The notes: generated by a model from the sequence alone, not told the origin. Shown: positions 49,902 through 58,754, numbered from the stretch's first letter. The stretch is 60,058 nt of DNA from Bifidobacteriaceae bacterium (GCA_031270825.1 JAISXH010000051.1:1-60058), one strand, 5' to 3'. Translations and numbers: made by a program.

Positions 49902-50204
49902 ATGGCGGTGAAGAGAATCGTTGGAATTGCGGCAACCGCAGTGCTTGCCGCAGGGCTCGGGGTTGCTGCCATGGGCACGGCCGAGGATGCCGAAGCAGCG
50001 GTGTGCAACGGTTCAGCGCTCAAGGTGAGTGCGACGAGTTCGAAGGCGCGGAACACCTGTGGGCACGCCGAGGCAGGGATTGGCCGCATGAACTCTGCTG
50101 GGACCGTCAAGTACACGTGGGGGCCTGCGGTGTATCGTGACTGGTCCTTCGCTTACAGTTCGTGGGGGACTGCATTCTACAAAGCGGTTGGCAACTTCTA
50201 CTAG
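49902..50204 (+). CDS. Small Sec-secreted peptide, bacteriocin-like in context
   Basis: A 100-residue protein with a textbook signal peptide (MAVKRIVGIAATAVLAAGLG ... predicted cut after AEA) leaving a mature chain of about 67 residues, AVCNGSALK to AVGNFY. The mature part has two cysteines (AVC, NTCG) and is rich in Trp, Tyr and Ser toward the end (YTWGPAVYRDWSFAYSSWG). This recalls lactococcin-972-like secreted peptides in size, signal and aromatic tail, but I cannot show homology. GAAGGAG precedes the ATG by 8 bases. It is the first gene of a six-gene unit. Confidence 0.65.
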   Translation: MAVKRIVGIAATAVLAAGLGVAAMGTAEDAEAAVCNGSALKVSATSSKARNTCGHAEAGIGRMNSAGTVKYTWGPAVYRDWSFAYSSWGTAFYKAVGNFY

Positions 50205-50216
50205 GCCGCGACTTAC

Positions 50217-50819
50217 GTGAGCCTTGTAGAGTTCGGGTTGGGGCGGTGGTCGTGTCAAGCGGGCATCGTTGTGGTGGCCGCTGCCCTGGTGGCGGGGTGT
50301 TCCGGCCCTCAGGGCGGTGATACCGGCGCGGAGTTGTGGAAGGCGGAGTTCGCGGCGGCGGCGGAGCGGGCGACGTCTGACTGGGAGCGGGAGGCTTTGG
50401 AAAGCGCCGCTGAGTCCGGGTCCATTTCGGATGAGGACTTCGAGTACGCGGAGCAGATGTATTTGCGGTGCATGGCGGATAGGGGCGTGCCCACAACCAA
50501 GCAGATTGATCCCGCCACCGGCTATTTCAGCTACACCAGCGAGTCTGCCGAGGGCGTTGATGTGCAGGCCATACAGCAAGAGTGTTCTGGAGGTAACGGA
50601 TTGGAGTTGCGGGCCTTGTATTTTGAGGCGAGCGGTAATCCTGACCACCGAGACAGAGACGAATTGATGGCCGAATGCCTGGTCAATGAGGGTGTGGTGG
50701 GGAAAGGCTATTCGGGTGAGGATTACAAACGCGACAAGGAATTGGCCGTGCCACCCTATGACGAATCCAGTCAGGGATTCGTTCGTTGTTATGTCAATCC
50801 GGCAGGCGGCGCCAGTTGA
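50217..50819 (+). CDS. Small lipoprotein with four ordered cysteines
   Basis: A 200-residue lipoprotein (lipobox LVAGC, C28) starting at GTG, 12 bases after the peptide gene. The mature protein has four cysteines in YLRCMADRG, IQQECSG, MAECLVNEG and FVRCYVNP. The same order and near-identical contexts (CM, C, CL, C) occur in the lipoprotein at 16627-17592, which also accompanies a small secreted protein. Function unknown; a partner or immunity role for the peptide is a reasonable inference. Confidence 0.68.
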   Translation: MSLVEFGLGRWSCQAGIVVVAAALVAGCSGPQGGDTGAELWKAEFAAAAERATSDWEREALESAAESGSISDEDFEYAEQMYLRCMADRGVPTTKQIDPATGYFSYTSESAEGVDVQAIQQECSGGNGLELRALYFEASGNPDHRDRDELMAECLVNEGVVGKGYSGEDYKRDKELAVPPYDESSQGFVRCYVNPAGGAS

Positions 50820-51847
50820 GCGGCTCGCCCAGAACCACTGGTATTAGCGTGGCTGGGCTTCTGGCAACGATCACCTTTCTGTTGGTCGGGTGCCAGACCG
50901 GCGGTGGTTTGGGTTCTGATGACCGGTCCTCGGGCGCCGCGACCTCGGCTGGCACATCTAGTGCCAGTGTCCAGGCAAATGGGCTGGACAGTTATTGTGT
51001 GGCCGGCGGCTTGGCTAGCGGCTTGGGGCCCTTCTTGGACTTCGGCGCCCAGGTGACGCAGGTGGTTCAGCAATACAACCAGTTCAGGGGCGCGCTGGAG
51101 GCGGGGCAAGTGTTCGCGATGCAGTCGTCGCACGATCAAGGATCTTTGCGTGGCTTGGCGGACTCCGGTTGTGCCGTGTTGGTGGCGGTGGGTGACGATG
51201 CGGTACCGGACGCGTTGGCTGTGGCTGGCCGTTTCCGCCAGGTGGTGTTGGTCAACCAGTCGGGTGGTGTCCCTGAGACCCGACCGGATAACGTAAGCGT
51301 CGTTTCAGTTGATCTCGACGCGGCTTATAGCGTGGCTGGTCGCTCTTTGACGCCGCTTGGGCCCGCCGATAACGAAGGCAACTCGGTTCATACGGTGCTG
51401 GTGGTGGACTCCTCAGTGCCTGGCGAGAAGCGGGTGGCTGACTTGCTGACCGCTGCGATGCGACCCAAGCCGGACGCGCCAGGGCTGAGGCGCGTTGAAG
51501 TGGCCGGCCTGAACGAGCCCCAGGTCCAACAGGCTCTAGCCGCAGAGTTGGCGCCCCTGCCGGATCACACTCTTGTGGTGTTGATTAGCGATGTGGCCGC
51601 TTCTTGGGCGGCCCAAACGGTGGCTGAGTTCGATGGCAGTGCGTCCGTCGCGGGCATGGGCGCTGATCTGCGGGTGGACTACCCTGAGTTGAAGGGCCGC
51701 ATCGCCTTGTCGGTGGGCGCCGATTTGTTGTCGGCTTTGACTCAGGTCTTCGATGCGGTCCAGACCGGAGATGGGGTACCTGACCTGCGGGTTTCTGGCG
51801 CGGTCTATCCAGGCAGTTACACCGTGCTTGAAGCCCAAGCGGACTGA
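50816..51847 (+). CDS. Lipoprotein resembling a periplasmic binding protein (BMP-like)
   Basis: From a TTG sharing TTGA with the previous stop, the product is 343 residues with lipobox LLVGC (C26). The ATG at 50786 lacks a ribosome site and would lie inside the previous gene. After a Ser/Gly-rich spacer the mature part has alternating strands and helices (LVAVGDDAVPDALAVAGRF, VLLVNQSGG-like, HTVLVVDSS, VVLISDVAASWAA, KGRIALSVGADLLSALTQVFDA), which suggests a type I substrate-binding fold of the BMP kind. The ligand is unknown. It has no counterpart in the first locus. Confidence 0.6.
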   Translation: MSGSPRTTGISVAGLLATITFLLVGCQTGGGLGSDDRSSGAATSAGTSSASVQANGLDSYCVAGGLASGLGPFLDFGAQVTQVVQQYNQFRGALEAGQVFAMQSSHDQGSLRGLADSGCAVLVAVGDDAVPDALAVAGRFRQVVLVNQSGGVPETRPDNVSVVSVDLDAAYSVAGRSLTPLGPADNEGNSVHTVLVVDSSVPGEKRVADLLTAAMRPKPDAPGLRRVEVAGLNEPQVQQALAAELAPLPDHTLVVLISDVAASWAAQTVAEFDGSASVAGMGADLRVDYPELKGRIALSVGADLLSALTQVFDAVQTGDGVPDLRVSGAVYPGSYTVLEAQAD

Positions 51848-51861
51848 TAGGCGGCAGATCG

Positions 51862-52887
51862 GTGCGGGTTGGTCCAGGCGCGGTGGGATTGGGGGCGGTC
51901 GCCTGTGCCAGTCTGGGCGCCTTGGCGGCGCTGCTGGCGATGCCTGCGCCCACCCCGGAGCCTTTGCGGGCGGGCGTGGCGCCATCGACGGTCTCGGCCG
52001 AGCTGGTGGCGCTGGATGACGCGCGGGTTGTGCCATGGGCGGCCACCTTGGTGGATGGCCCGCAACTACCCGCGCCACGCGGGGGCATGGTGACGTCTAC
52101 CAACTGCCAGCCGGACAAGACCATCGCGTCGGGTCAGGTGCTAGCGACAGTCGATGCCCGGCCCGTGGCCACCCTGCACACCAGCTACCCGTTGTGGCGG
52201 GATCTGGCTCGGGGGGCGGAAGGACAAGACGTTGAGGCGCTGCGGGCCGAACTGGACCGGTTGGGCTATGACGCCGGATCGGGTAAGGGATTCGACGCAC
52301 GGTTAGCTGAAGCGATCCGGGCGTTTTGGTCCGACCGGGGGATAACCGACCCAGGTGCGGCATTAGTGCTGGCTGACTTAGTTCAGCTACCCGCCCCGGA
52401 AGTCACTTTGGCGACCTGCGCCGCCCCCGGCCAACAGGTCAGTGTTGGGGACAGTTTGGCTGGCGGGACGCCACGCCTCGCCAAGTTGCGCCTAGCTTCA
52501 GCACCTGAGGGTTTGGTGCCCGGCGACCGCGAAGTACGTTGGGAGTCAATCACGGCGCCAGTAGTGGATCGCGAGGTGACCGACCCGGTGCTGTTGGCGG
52601 CGCTGTTCGACAGCGAACAGTTCAAGCAAACCGTCACCGCCACCGGCCACACCGTTGACCTGCAGTATCAGTTGGCCAATCCGGTCGATGCGCTGGCGGT
52701 CCCCGCAGCAGCGCTGTGGGGTGTAGAAGCCAGCCGGGCTTGTCTGTCCGCCAGCGGTGAGACGTTCCAGGTGGAAATAGTCTCCTCCGCCCTGGGCAAC
52801 ACGTTCGTCACGGGGTTTGAGGGCACGGCGCCATCTCGGGTTGATCTTCCCGCGTCACTAGAGGATGCGGCCCGGCAATGCGCTTGA
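51862..52887 (+). CDS. Adaptor with peptidoglycan-binding domain (MacA-like), second locus
   Basis: A 341-residue protein with an N-terminal hydrophobic signal or anchor (GLGAVACASLGALAALLAM). A peptidoglycan-binding-type repeat lies at about 120-160 (ARGAEGQDVEALRAELDRLG ... AIRAFWSDRGI). The segment before it (QVLATVDARPVATLHTSYPLWRDL) parallels VVAEVSGRPVFAIPPGMPFYRNM of the adaptor at 18062, so they are paralogues. The GTG start follows the previous stop by 14 bases; the end overlaps the ATPase gene by 10. Confidence 0.72.
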   Translation: MRVGPGAVGLGAVACASLGALAALLAMPAPTPEPLRAGVAPSTVSAELVALDDARVVPWAATLVDGPQLPAPRGGMVTSTNCQPDKTIASGQVLATVDARPVATLHTSYPLWRDLARGAEGQDVEALRAELDRLGYDAGSGKGFDARLAEAIRAFWSDRGITDPGAALVLADLVQLPAPEVTLATCAAPGQQVSVGDSLAGGTPRLAKLRLASAPEGLVPGDREVRWESITAPVVDREVTDPVLLAALFDSEQFKQTVTATGHTVDLQYQLANPVDALAVPAAALWGVEASRACLSASGETFQVEIVSSALGNTFVTGFEGTAPSRVDLPASLEDAARQCA

Positions 52888-53504
52888 CAATCACCGGGTT
52901 GGGGCACTCGTTTAGGCCACCACACATGCTGTTCGCTGGGATAGACGCCATCTTTCAGGCCGGTGACCTGGTCGCGGTGACGGGACCGTCTGGGTGCGGC
53001 AAGTCGACCTTCCTGGCGCTCATGGCCGGCTGGATGGAGCCGAGCCAAGGCCAGGTCGACCGTGAAGGAATAGGCGCGACCGCCTGGGTCTTCCAAAACC
53101 CGCACGGGGTGGCTCGCCGTACCGCCCTCGACCATGTCGCGCTACCGCTGCTTGCCCTGGGCCACAAACGCGGCGCTGCGACCAGCTTGGCTGAGACAAT
53201 CCTGGGGCGTTTCAACCTGGATCATTTGGCGAACCAGCAGTTCCGGTCACTGTCAGGAGGCGAAGCCCAGCGGCTTATGCTGGCCAGAGCGGTGGCCAGC
53301 GACCCCGACCTGTTGCTGGTGGACGAACCGACAGCCCAACTCGACCGGCACACCGCGGCTTCGGTCAACTCCGCCTTGGCCAACCTGGCTTCGGAACGCA
53401 CCATCGTCTTGGTGGCCACGCACGACCCGGGAACGCAGTCAGCTTGCAGCCAGGCCCTGGACCTGGCGACCAAGACAGAACCAGCCGTTTCAGCAATGCC
53501 ATGA
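52878..53504 (+). CDS. ABC transporter ATP-binding protein (MacB/LolD-type)
   Basis: A 208-residue stand-alone ATPase with Walker A TGPSGCGKSTF, signature LSGGEAQRLMLARAV, Walker B LLLVDEPTAQLD and the switch histidine in VATHDPG. The short length and divergent sequence resemble the ATPases of lactococcin-972-group export systems. It overlaps the adaptor and, as ATGA, the permease gene. Confidence 0.85.
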   Translation: MRLTITGLGHSFRPPHMLFAGIDAIFQAGDLVAVTGPSGCGKSTFLALMAGWMEPSQGQVDREGIGATAWVFQNPHGVARRTALDHVALPLLALGHKRGAATSLAETILGRFNLDHLANQQFRSLSGGEAQRLMLARAVASDPDLLLVDEPTAQLDRHTAASVNSALANLASERTIVLVATHDPGTQSACSQALDLATKTEPAVSAMP

Positions 53505-54649
53505 GGGCCTCGGCCGTTGTCTCGGAAGCCTGGCGGAACATAGCCAGCGGCGCGGCCCGGGCAGGGCTGTGGGCTTGCCTGATCGCAGTATTCGGCATAG
53601 GCCTGGCCGTCTTGGACCAACGCTCCGTTGTCGGTTTGATCCAGTCAGCTCAGACCTACCAGGACGCCGGAGCGGCCACCTACGTGCTGACCGCGCCGGG
53701 GGCTGTCAACCCCCGGCGATGCGACAACCTATCGGCTCTTCCCGGCGTCACCGCTTCAGGAGCGCTGCGGCAGGCCGGCCAGATCACCGCCCTGGCCGCC
53801 CCCGCCAGCCCCCTGACACATATGGAGGCGACACCAGGCATGGCCACAATGCTCGGGGTAGACCAGGCCAGCACTGCCGGGCTAACCGACGGCCCGAACC
53901 ACACCGCCGGCCCTGACCCAGCCAGCGGCTCGACCCCGGCGGGCGGCCAGCCCAGCCCAGGTGGCGGTGTATGGCTGTCCAGCGCCGCAGCCGAACTCCT
54001 TGGCGCCGCCCCGGGAAATGCTTTGCCGACCAGCTTGGGGCAAGCGAGGGTCGATGCCGTCTACACCTACCCGGACCAAGCCAACGACCGCGCATTGGCC
54101 CGGGCCGTGGTTTCACCAACACCCCCATCAGGCCGATGGGACCAATGCTGGGTCAAGTTGTGGCCCGTCCGCCAGGACACGCTGACGCTGGTCTACGCGG
54201 TCTATGACGGTAGCCCTGACGGAACGCCAACCATCAACCAACTGGTGACCCAAATGGGCGCTAGTTTCGACGCCCACCACGGACTCGCGACACGCCCAAC
54301 CAGGACGCTGCCCTACGTCTCGCTGGTCGCAGGTTTGGTGATCGGGTGGACCGCCATCGCTCTGCGGCGTCTAGAACTAGCCTCAGCGCTACACGCCCGC
54401 GTTCCCAAGTCCGCCCTGGTTTGGCAAACCCTGTGCGAAACCGCCGTTTGGACACTGCCGGTGGCGCTGGCAGCCTTACCTGCCACCTACATCGCCGCAA
54501 CCTTGGGCAACCCGGTTGGCTCCAGCCAAGTGTGGGCCACCGGCCTGCGCGTCGTCGCCGTGACCAGCCTGGCAACCCTGCTCGGCGGGATGGCCTCAAC
54601 TCTGGCGACACGCGAAAACCGCCTCTTCACCTACTTCAAGAACCGGTAG
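53501..54649 (+). CDS. MacB/FtsX-type ABC permease
   Basis: A 382-residue permease with one N-terminal transmembrane segment (AGLWACLIAVFGIGLAVL), an extracytoplasmic domain of about 240 residues with a Gly/Pro-rich loop, and three C-terminal segments (YVSLVAGLVIGWTAIAL, TAVWTLPVALAALPATYI, VVAVTSLATLLGGMAS). This is the MacB four-segment topology. The ATG overlaps the ATPase stop. It is the last gene of the operon. In the first locus the equivalent is fused to the ATPase. Confidence 0.75.
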   Translation: MRASAVVSEAWRNIASGAARAGLWACLIAVFGIGLAVLDQRSVVGLIQSAQTYQDAGAATYVLTAPGAVNPRRCDNLSALPGVTASGALRQAGQITALAAPASPLTHMEATPGMATMLGVDQASTAGLTDGPNHTAGPDPASGSTPAGGQPSPGGGVWLSSAAAELLGAAPGNALPTSLGQARVDAVYTYPDQANDRALARAVVSPTPPSGRWDQCWVKLWPVRQDTLTLVYAVYDGSPDGTPTINQLVTQMGASFDAHHGLATRPTRTLPYVSLVAGLVIGWTAIALRRLELASALHARVPKSALVWQTLCETAVWTLPVALAALPATYIAATLGNPVGSSQVWATGLRVVAVTSLATLLGGMASTLATRENRLFTYFKNR

Positions 54650-54803
54650 ACCACCGCATCGCCGCCGGCCCGAACCCGGCATCGGATGATCTGGACGTGC
54701 GTGGCTTGGAGGAGATGCTCGGACGGCGGCTTGGCGTCGACGAGTTGCGGGTCATCACCACGTTTACGGCCCCACCGGGTGGAGGGTGGCAGGATGGTCT
54801 ACC

Positions 54804-55322
54804 GTGTCACGCGAGTTCGAGGTCCGGCCCGCCCGCAGCCAGGACGTCAAAGCCATCCGGGAACTGGCGGCGCCTTATGTCGCGGACAGACTGTTGGTGT
54901 CCAAGGCGCCGGTCTCCTATTACGAATCGCTGCCGGAATTCCTGGTCGCCGCCACCTTCGACGAGGCGCTGATCGGTTGCGGCGCGGTCCATGTGATGTG
55001 GCGCGGCCTGGGCGAAATCCGCACCCTGGCAACCGCGCCGCATTGGCGCGGCCGGGGGGTGGGCCACCGGCTGGTCGAAGGTCTAATCGAACGCGCCTAC
55101 GCTCTGGGGCTGGAGCGGCTGTTTTGCCTGACGTTCGAGGTTGAGTTCTTCGCCCGCCACGGCTTCGAGCCGATCAACGGCATCCCCGTGCCCGGCTCGG
55201 TGTATGAGGAATTGCTCCGCTCCCACGATGACGGCGTGGCCGAGTTCCTCGACCTGGCGCGGGTCAAGCCCAACACCCTGGGCAACACCCGCATGCTCCT
55301 CCACCTGCCCGAGCGCCCCTGA
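54804..55322 (+). CDS. argA: N-acetylglutamate synthase, actinobacterial GNAT type
   Basis: A 172-residue GNAT acetyltransferase matching mycobacterial ArgA (Rv2747 type) along its length: VRPARSQDVKAIREL, IGCGAVHVMWRGLGEIRTLA, the acetyl-CoA loop GRGVGHRLV, FCLTFEVEFFARHGFEPI, and the C-terminal DDGVAEFLDLARVKPNTLGNTRML (in two parts). It makes N-acetylglutamate, the first step of arginine synthesis. GTG 54804 is favoured by AGGATGG upstream; GTG 54786 is the alternative. Confidence 0.88.
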   Translation: MSREFEVRPARSQDVKAIRELAAPYVADRLLVSKAPVSYYESLPEFLVAATFDEALIGCGAVHVMWRGLGEIRTLATAPHWRGRGVGHRLVEGLIERAYALGLERLFCLTFEVEFFARHGFEPINGIPVPGSVYEELLRSHDDGVAEFLDLARVKPNTLGNTRMLLHLPERP

Positions 55323-55429
55323 ATCCGGCCTGGCGACATCAGTTGGGCGGGCCCGCCAGACGATGTCAGCGGGCTGAGCGGCGGGAGGGGTCAGCGGCGA
55401 GTCTGCGACCGGTCGGCTGGGAGCGCCAA

Positions 55430-55435
55430 TAGACT
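55430..55435 (+). promoter_or_regulatory. -10 box (TAGACT) of the anchored protein gene
   Basis: TAGACT, seven bases, then the GTG at 55443, with no ribosome site; consistent with a leaderless transcript. Confidence 0.45.
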
Positions 55436-55442
55436 TCCAGGT

Positions 55443-56093
55443 GTGAATCGGCTCATTCACCCGGTCGGCCCGGAACCGGCGGCGGTCTATTGGCGGCGCC
55501 GAGCGGCCGTCGTGGCGGGGATCGTGATCGTGATCGTGCTGTTGGTCATGATCATCAAAGCGCTTGCCTCGGGACCGTCCAGCGACGCCAAGTCCCCGCC
55601 CCCCACGGGCAAGCAATCGAGCGCCCCGGCCGAATCGGGATCCGCCCAGCCTAAGATCGCCGCCTGCTCCGCCAAACAGCTGGCCGGCGCGAGGCTGGCC
55701 GCGGGCGCCGACATCTTGTTGACCCATGACAAGAACGCTTACACCGCCGCCGAACCGGTCACCCTGGTCGCCCAAGTCAAGAACACCAGCGCCGAAGACT
55801 GCTCGCTGCGCAACAACCCCCACACCGTGGTGCTGAAAGTCATGTCCGGCTCGGACCGCATTTTCGACTCCTCGGACTGCGCGGCCAACACCCCCGAAGA
55901 CGCGGGCGATCTGATTGTGGTCAAGTCCGGCGAGACCACCGACATACCGATTAGCTGGGACGCCACCCGCTCGCAGCAAGGCTGCCGCGAGATCGCCGAG
56001 AAGCCCTTCCGCGCCCAGGACGCCACTTACGTCGCCACCGTCAAGATCCTCGATATAGCCTCGGACGAGACCCAGTTCCTGCTGGTCCCGTGA
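55443..56093 (+). CDS. Membrane-anchored extracytoplasmic protein of unknown function
   Basis: A 216-residue protein with one N-terminal transmembrane segment (VVAGIVIVIVLLVMIIKAL), a Ser/Pro/Ala linker and a beta-rich domain (about 75-216) with four cysteines (IAACS, EDCSL, SSDCA, QGCRE). The spacing and the EPVTLVAQVKNTSAEDCSL opening recall immunoglobulin-like domains of the DUF4232 kind. No catalytic motif is visible. It lies alone, between argA and the convergent mshD. Confidence 0.6.
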   Translation: MNRLIHPVGPEPAAVYWRRRAAVVAGIVIVIVLLVMIIKALASGPSSDAKSPPPTGKQSSAPAESGSAQPKIAACSAKQLAGARLAAGADILLTHDKNAYTAAEPVTLVAQVKNTSAEDCSLRNNPHTVVLKVMSGSDRIFDSSDCAANTPEDAGDLIVVKSGETTDIPISWDATRSQQGCREIAEKPFRAQDATYVATVKILDIASDETQFLLVP

Positions 56094-56200
56094 CGGCGTC
56101 CCGGCCGGAGATCAGCCGGGGATAGACCCCTATGTAGTCCCCCAGCGGTCGGCGGCTTCGGGCCGGGCGCGCTTGGCCGGCCCGAACACCGGACGGCAAA

Positions 56201-57337
56201 CTAAGCTCTAAGGCCGTCCGAGGGCTGCGGGAAGGCATATTGGATGTCGCGGCGGGTGACGGCGAAGCCCTGGCGGCGGTAGGCGGCGATGGCCGGGACG
56301 TTGTCGGCCTCCACGAAGAGGCGAACTTCGGTGACGCCTTGTTCTTCCAGTCGCGCCAGGCCGGCGTTCAATAGATTGGTGCCGAGGCGCCGGCCTTGGG
56401 CTTGGGGATGGACGCCGATGGCGTAGATCTCACCGATGACGCCGACGATCTTGGTCCAGACGTACCCGATCGGCGATCCCAGCGAGCCGTTAGGCGCGAC
56501 CGGGGCCGCGAACAGCAATCCCGCCGGGTCGAACCAACTTTCCGCCATGCGGCGGTCCAAGTCCGCGACCTTCAGTTTGCCCTGCTCGGGATGGCTGGCG
56601 AAGGCAGCGGCATTGAGTTCGATCCAGACGCCGCGGTCGACCCGAGGATCGAACTGCCTGATAACGAAACCACCGGCCGCCTCAGCGGAGCGCCCCGGGG
56701 CGGTCAGGGCGGCTAGGGCGCCAGGCCGGGCTGGGGCATCGGGAAGGGTTGGGGCGACGGAGGGGGCTGGGTCGGCGGGGCGAGCTGGGTCGGCGACGAC
56801 GGCATCGTGCGCGTCTTCGGATTGACGACCGGCTGTGGCTGTGGCGACCTGGGGCTGGAACCCGCCACCAGGCTCCGCGAAACCCAGCGCGGCGGGCGCG
56901 GCGGCCTGGCGCAGAGTGCGGTCGGAAGTCATCTCTCTGAGCTCGCGGACGGCCACCATGCCGACGGAATCCGCCACCATGCGGGCCGCGCCGAGGTCGC
57001 CGTGCGCCCACAGGCGGACCTTCGGAGTGTCTGTGGCGAGGGTGCGCACAATGGCCTTGGCCAGTCCTAGCCGGCGGGCTCCTGGAGCGACCGCCAATTC
57101 GGCCGAGATGCCTTCGGCGTCACGCTGAGAGTAGCCGGCCAAGCGCCCGTTCTTCCAGGCCAGAATGTGGGTGACGGCCGGATCGCCGTCACCCAGGGCC
57201 AGCCGGGGCGCTTCGGAGATGGCTTCGACCCCATCATGCTCGTGCACCTGGCGGACCAGGTCCAGAGCCTGCTGGCGGACGGACGGCTCGAGCGCGCCGA
57301 CCAGTTGCTGAAGTGCCTCGTGTTCGACTCCCAACAT
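56201..57337 (-). CDS. mshD: Mycothiol synthase
   Basis: Catalyses the last step of mycothiol synthesis, acetylating Cys-GlcN-Ins. The 378-residue protein has two GNAT domains: the N-terminal one (ISAELAVAPGARRLGLAKAIV) and the catalytic C-terminal one (GEIYAIGVHPQAQGRRLGTN, YRRQGFAVTRRDIQYAF). Between them is a Pro/Ala-rich low-complexity linker (about 170-225). The ATG at 57337 follows GGGGGAAAG. The open frame runs to 57907 but upstream parts shadow the neighbour gene. Mycothiol is actinobacteria-specific. Confidence 0.9.
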   Translation of the reverse strand: MLGVEHEALQQLVGALEPSVRQQALDLVRQVHEHDGVEAISEAPRLALGDGDPAVTHILAWKNGRLAGYSQRDAEGISAELAVAPGARRLGLAKAIVRTLATDTPKVRLWAHGDLGAARMVADSVGMVAVRELREMTSDRTLRQAAAPAALGFAEPGGGFQPQVATATAGRQSEDAHDAVVADPARPADPAPSVAPTLPDAPARPGALAALTAPGRSAEAAGGFVIRQFDPRVDRGVWIELNAAAFASHPEQGKLKVADLDRRMAESWFDPAGLLFAAPVAPNGSLGSPIGYVWTKIVGVIGEIYAIGVHPQAQGRRLGTNLLNAGLARLEEQGVTEVRLFVEADNVPAIAAYRRQGFAVTRRDIQYAFPQPSDGLRA

Positions 57338-57353
57338 CTTTCCCCCGATTGAT

Positions 57354-57992
57354 CTATTCAAGTTTGCCTGACCGCCATTTGGCGGCCGCCGACTCGAGCG
57401 CCTCAGCGGTCCCGAGCAGGCTCTCGGCCCGTCGCGTGACCACCGTCGCGTCCGCTCGGTCGTTGTCATCCAGCCAGTCCGCGTCCAACGCCGACCCGGT
57501 GGAGACGATCCGGGCAAAGGCCGCAGCCCGTTCCAGGGCAATGTCGAGTTCACCGGTGAACAGGCCTGAGAGCACGGCATCCGCCAATTGCAGCATCTCG
57601 GCCGGGCCCGGCGGCTCCGCCGCCCCTGCCACGACTCGCGCGACCGGCTGACGTTGCTGGCCCAGCTTGTAGCGCTCTGACACGGTTCGGGGATCCCGAC
57701 CGACCCATTCCCGCAGCGCGTAAACCCGCCACAGCGCTCCCGGCAGCGAATCGGACGGCGAACGCGACCACAGTTCGGCCAGGGTCTCAATGCCCTCGTT
57801 TTCCACCAGCGACACCAACCGCTGGGTGAGCTCCGGATCGTCCGGCGCCTGCGTGCGGGCCCGCGCGACCAGGGCCCCAGCACTGGAATGGGCCAGTTCA
57901 GACTCAACCGCCGGGTCGATGCCGCCGATCAGTTGGTCGGCGTCGCGCGGATCCAGCATGGCTGGGCGGCGGAACTTGCGCGGTTCGCTCAC
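57354..57992 (-). CDS. Conserved hypothetical protein upstream of mshD
   Basis: A 212-residue, mainly helical soluble protein starting at GTG (VSEPRKFRRPAMLDPRDAD); the frame extends to 58196 through low-complexity Arg/Gly sequence that is unlikely to be translated. It ends 16 bases before mshD, so the two are probably one unit. No known domain, signal or membrane segment is seen. LGQQRQPVARVVAGAAEPPG in the middle is flexible. Such a gene near mshD suggests a linked job, not shown here. Confidence 0.6.
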   Translation of the reverse strand: MSEPRKFRRPAMLDPRDADQLIGGIDPAVESELAHSSAGALVARARTQAPDDPELTQRLVSLVENEGIETLAELWSRSPSDSLPGALWRVYALREWVGRDPRTVSERYKLGQQRQPVARVVAGAAEPPGPAEMLQLADAVLSGLFTGELDIALERAAAFARIVSTGSALDADWLDDNDRADATVVTRRAESLLGTAEALESAAAKWRSGKLE

Positions 57993-58243
57993 TCTTACAA
58001 GCCTGCCACACACAACAGCCGTGTTCGGGGGCCCGCCGGACGAGTCCCCCGAACGTCCCGCTTCCCCAACTGCTGTTCCCGTTGCCGTGCCGTCGCGGCG
58101 GTTTCCGATGCCGCGCCGTACGAGCCCCGAACGTCCCGCCGTCCCAGCCGCTGTTCCTGGCGCCGCGCCGGCATCCGTTCGGATGCCGGTTCGCAATTCC
58201 CCTGCGAAGCCTGCGGCGCCCAGGCGGACCTCAGCTCATCTGT

Positions 58244-58249
58244 CATAAT
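58244..58249 (+). promoter_or_regulatory. -10 box (CATAAT) of tRNA-Lys
   Basis: CATAAT lies 13 bases before the first base of the tRNA, a fitting distance for transcription starting a few bases upstream of the mature 5' end. Confidence 0.45.
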
Positions 58250-58262
58250 GGGACTTTCTACA

Positions 58263-58335
58263 GGGCCCCTAGCTCAGTTGGCAGAGCAGCGGACTTTTAA
58301 TCCGTGGGTCGTGGGTTCGAGCCCCACGGGGCCCA
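58263..58335 (+). tRNA. tRNA-Lys (anticodon UUU)
   Basis: A 73-base tRNA folds fully. The acceptor stem is GGGCCCC (58263-58269) with GGGGCCC (58328-58334) and discriminator A. The anticodon loop CTTTTAA has TTT at 58296-58298, and the T arm is GTGGG-TTCGAGC-CCCAC. CCA is not encoded. It marks the left edge of a small accessory island. Confidence 0.96.
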
Positions 58336-58478
58336 CACCCCCGGCTCACCCGAACCCCTGACCAGCGAAAACGCTTGGCCGCGTTGGCCGCCCGGCTCGT
58401 CTCGCAGCCGAAATTGCACCTTTGTCGCACATTCGTTGCACATGGCGCCGGGCAGCGGTGGCATGGTTTGGCATCGGC

Positions 58479-58754
58479 TCACATTCCCGGGGCCGGTAGC
58501 GGCGCTGGCGCCGGGGCGCCTGCCGGAGGCGGTTGGGGCGGGTCGATCTCGGCTAGGCGGGCGTCCTCCAAGGCGTCGGCCACCTCGCCGAGCCGGGAGG
58601 GCCAGAGGCGCCCGTAGACGTCGAGGGTCATTGCCGCGGAGGCGTGGCCTAGCATTTGCTGGATGACTTTGACGGCCGCTCCCCAACGCTGGCGGCGGGT
58701 CGGCGGCCCGCGGGAGGATTCGCAGCGCGAGGACTCCCGCCTCGGGTTGGGCAT
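58479..58754 (-). pseudogene. Tyrosine recombinase (integrase) remnant beside tRNA-Lys
   Basis: The frame keeps the C-terminal end of a phage-type integrase: VKVIQQMLGHASAAMTLDVYG retains the late catalytic histidine (LGH) and the tyrosine nucleophile. The upstream HxxR box and the rest of the catalytic domain are gone, replaced by Arg/Ser-rich sequence without motif. A Pro/Ala-rich tail ends at TGA 58479. Integrases often sit next to the tRNA gene that served as their attachment site. Confidence 0.75.

Noticed and set aside
49902-50204. Naming the small peptide a lactococcin 972 family member
   Set aside because: Size, signal and aromatic tail are similar, but I cannot align the family's conserved residues by eye; kept as context only.
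54650-54803. Possible coding fragment (LEEMLGRRLGVDELRV) before argA
   Set aside because: It reads like protein in one frame but runs into the argA start in another frame with no stop, ribosome site or recognisable family; left unannotated.
57338-57907. Upstream extension of the mshD open frame
   Set aside because: It lies antiphase over the conserved neighbour gene, is Arg/Trp/Pro-rich and has no homologous look; mshD starts normally at 57337.
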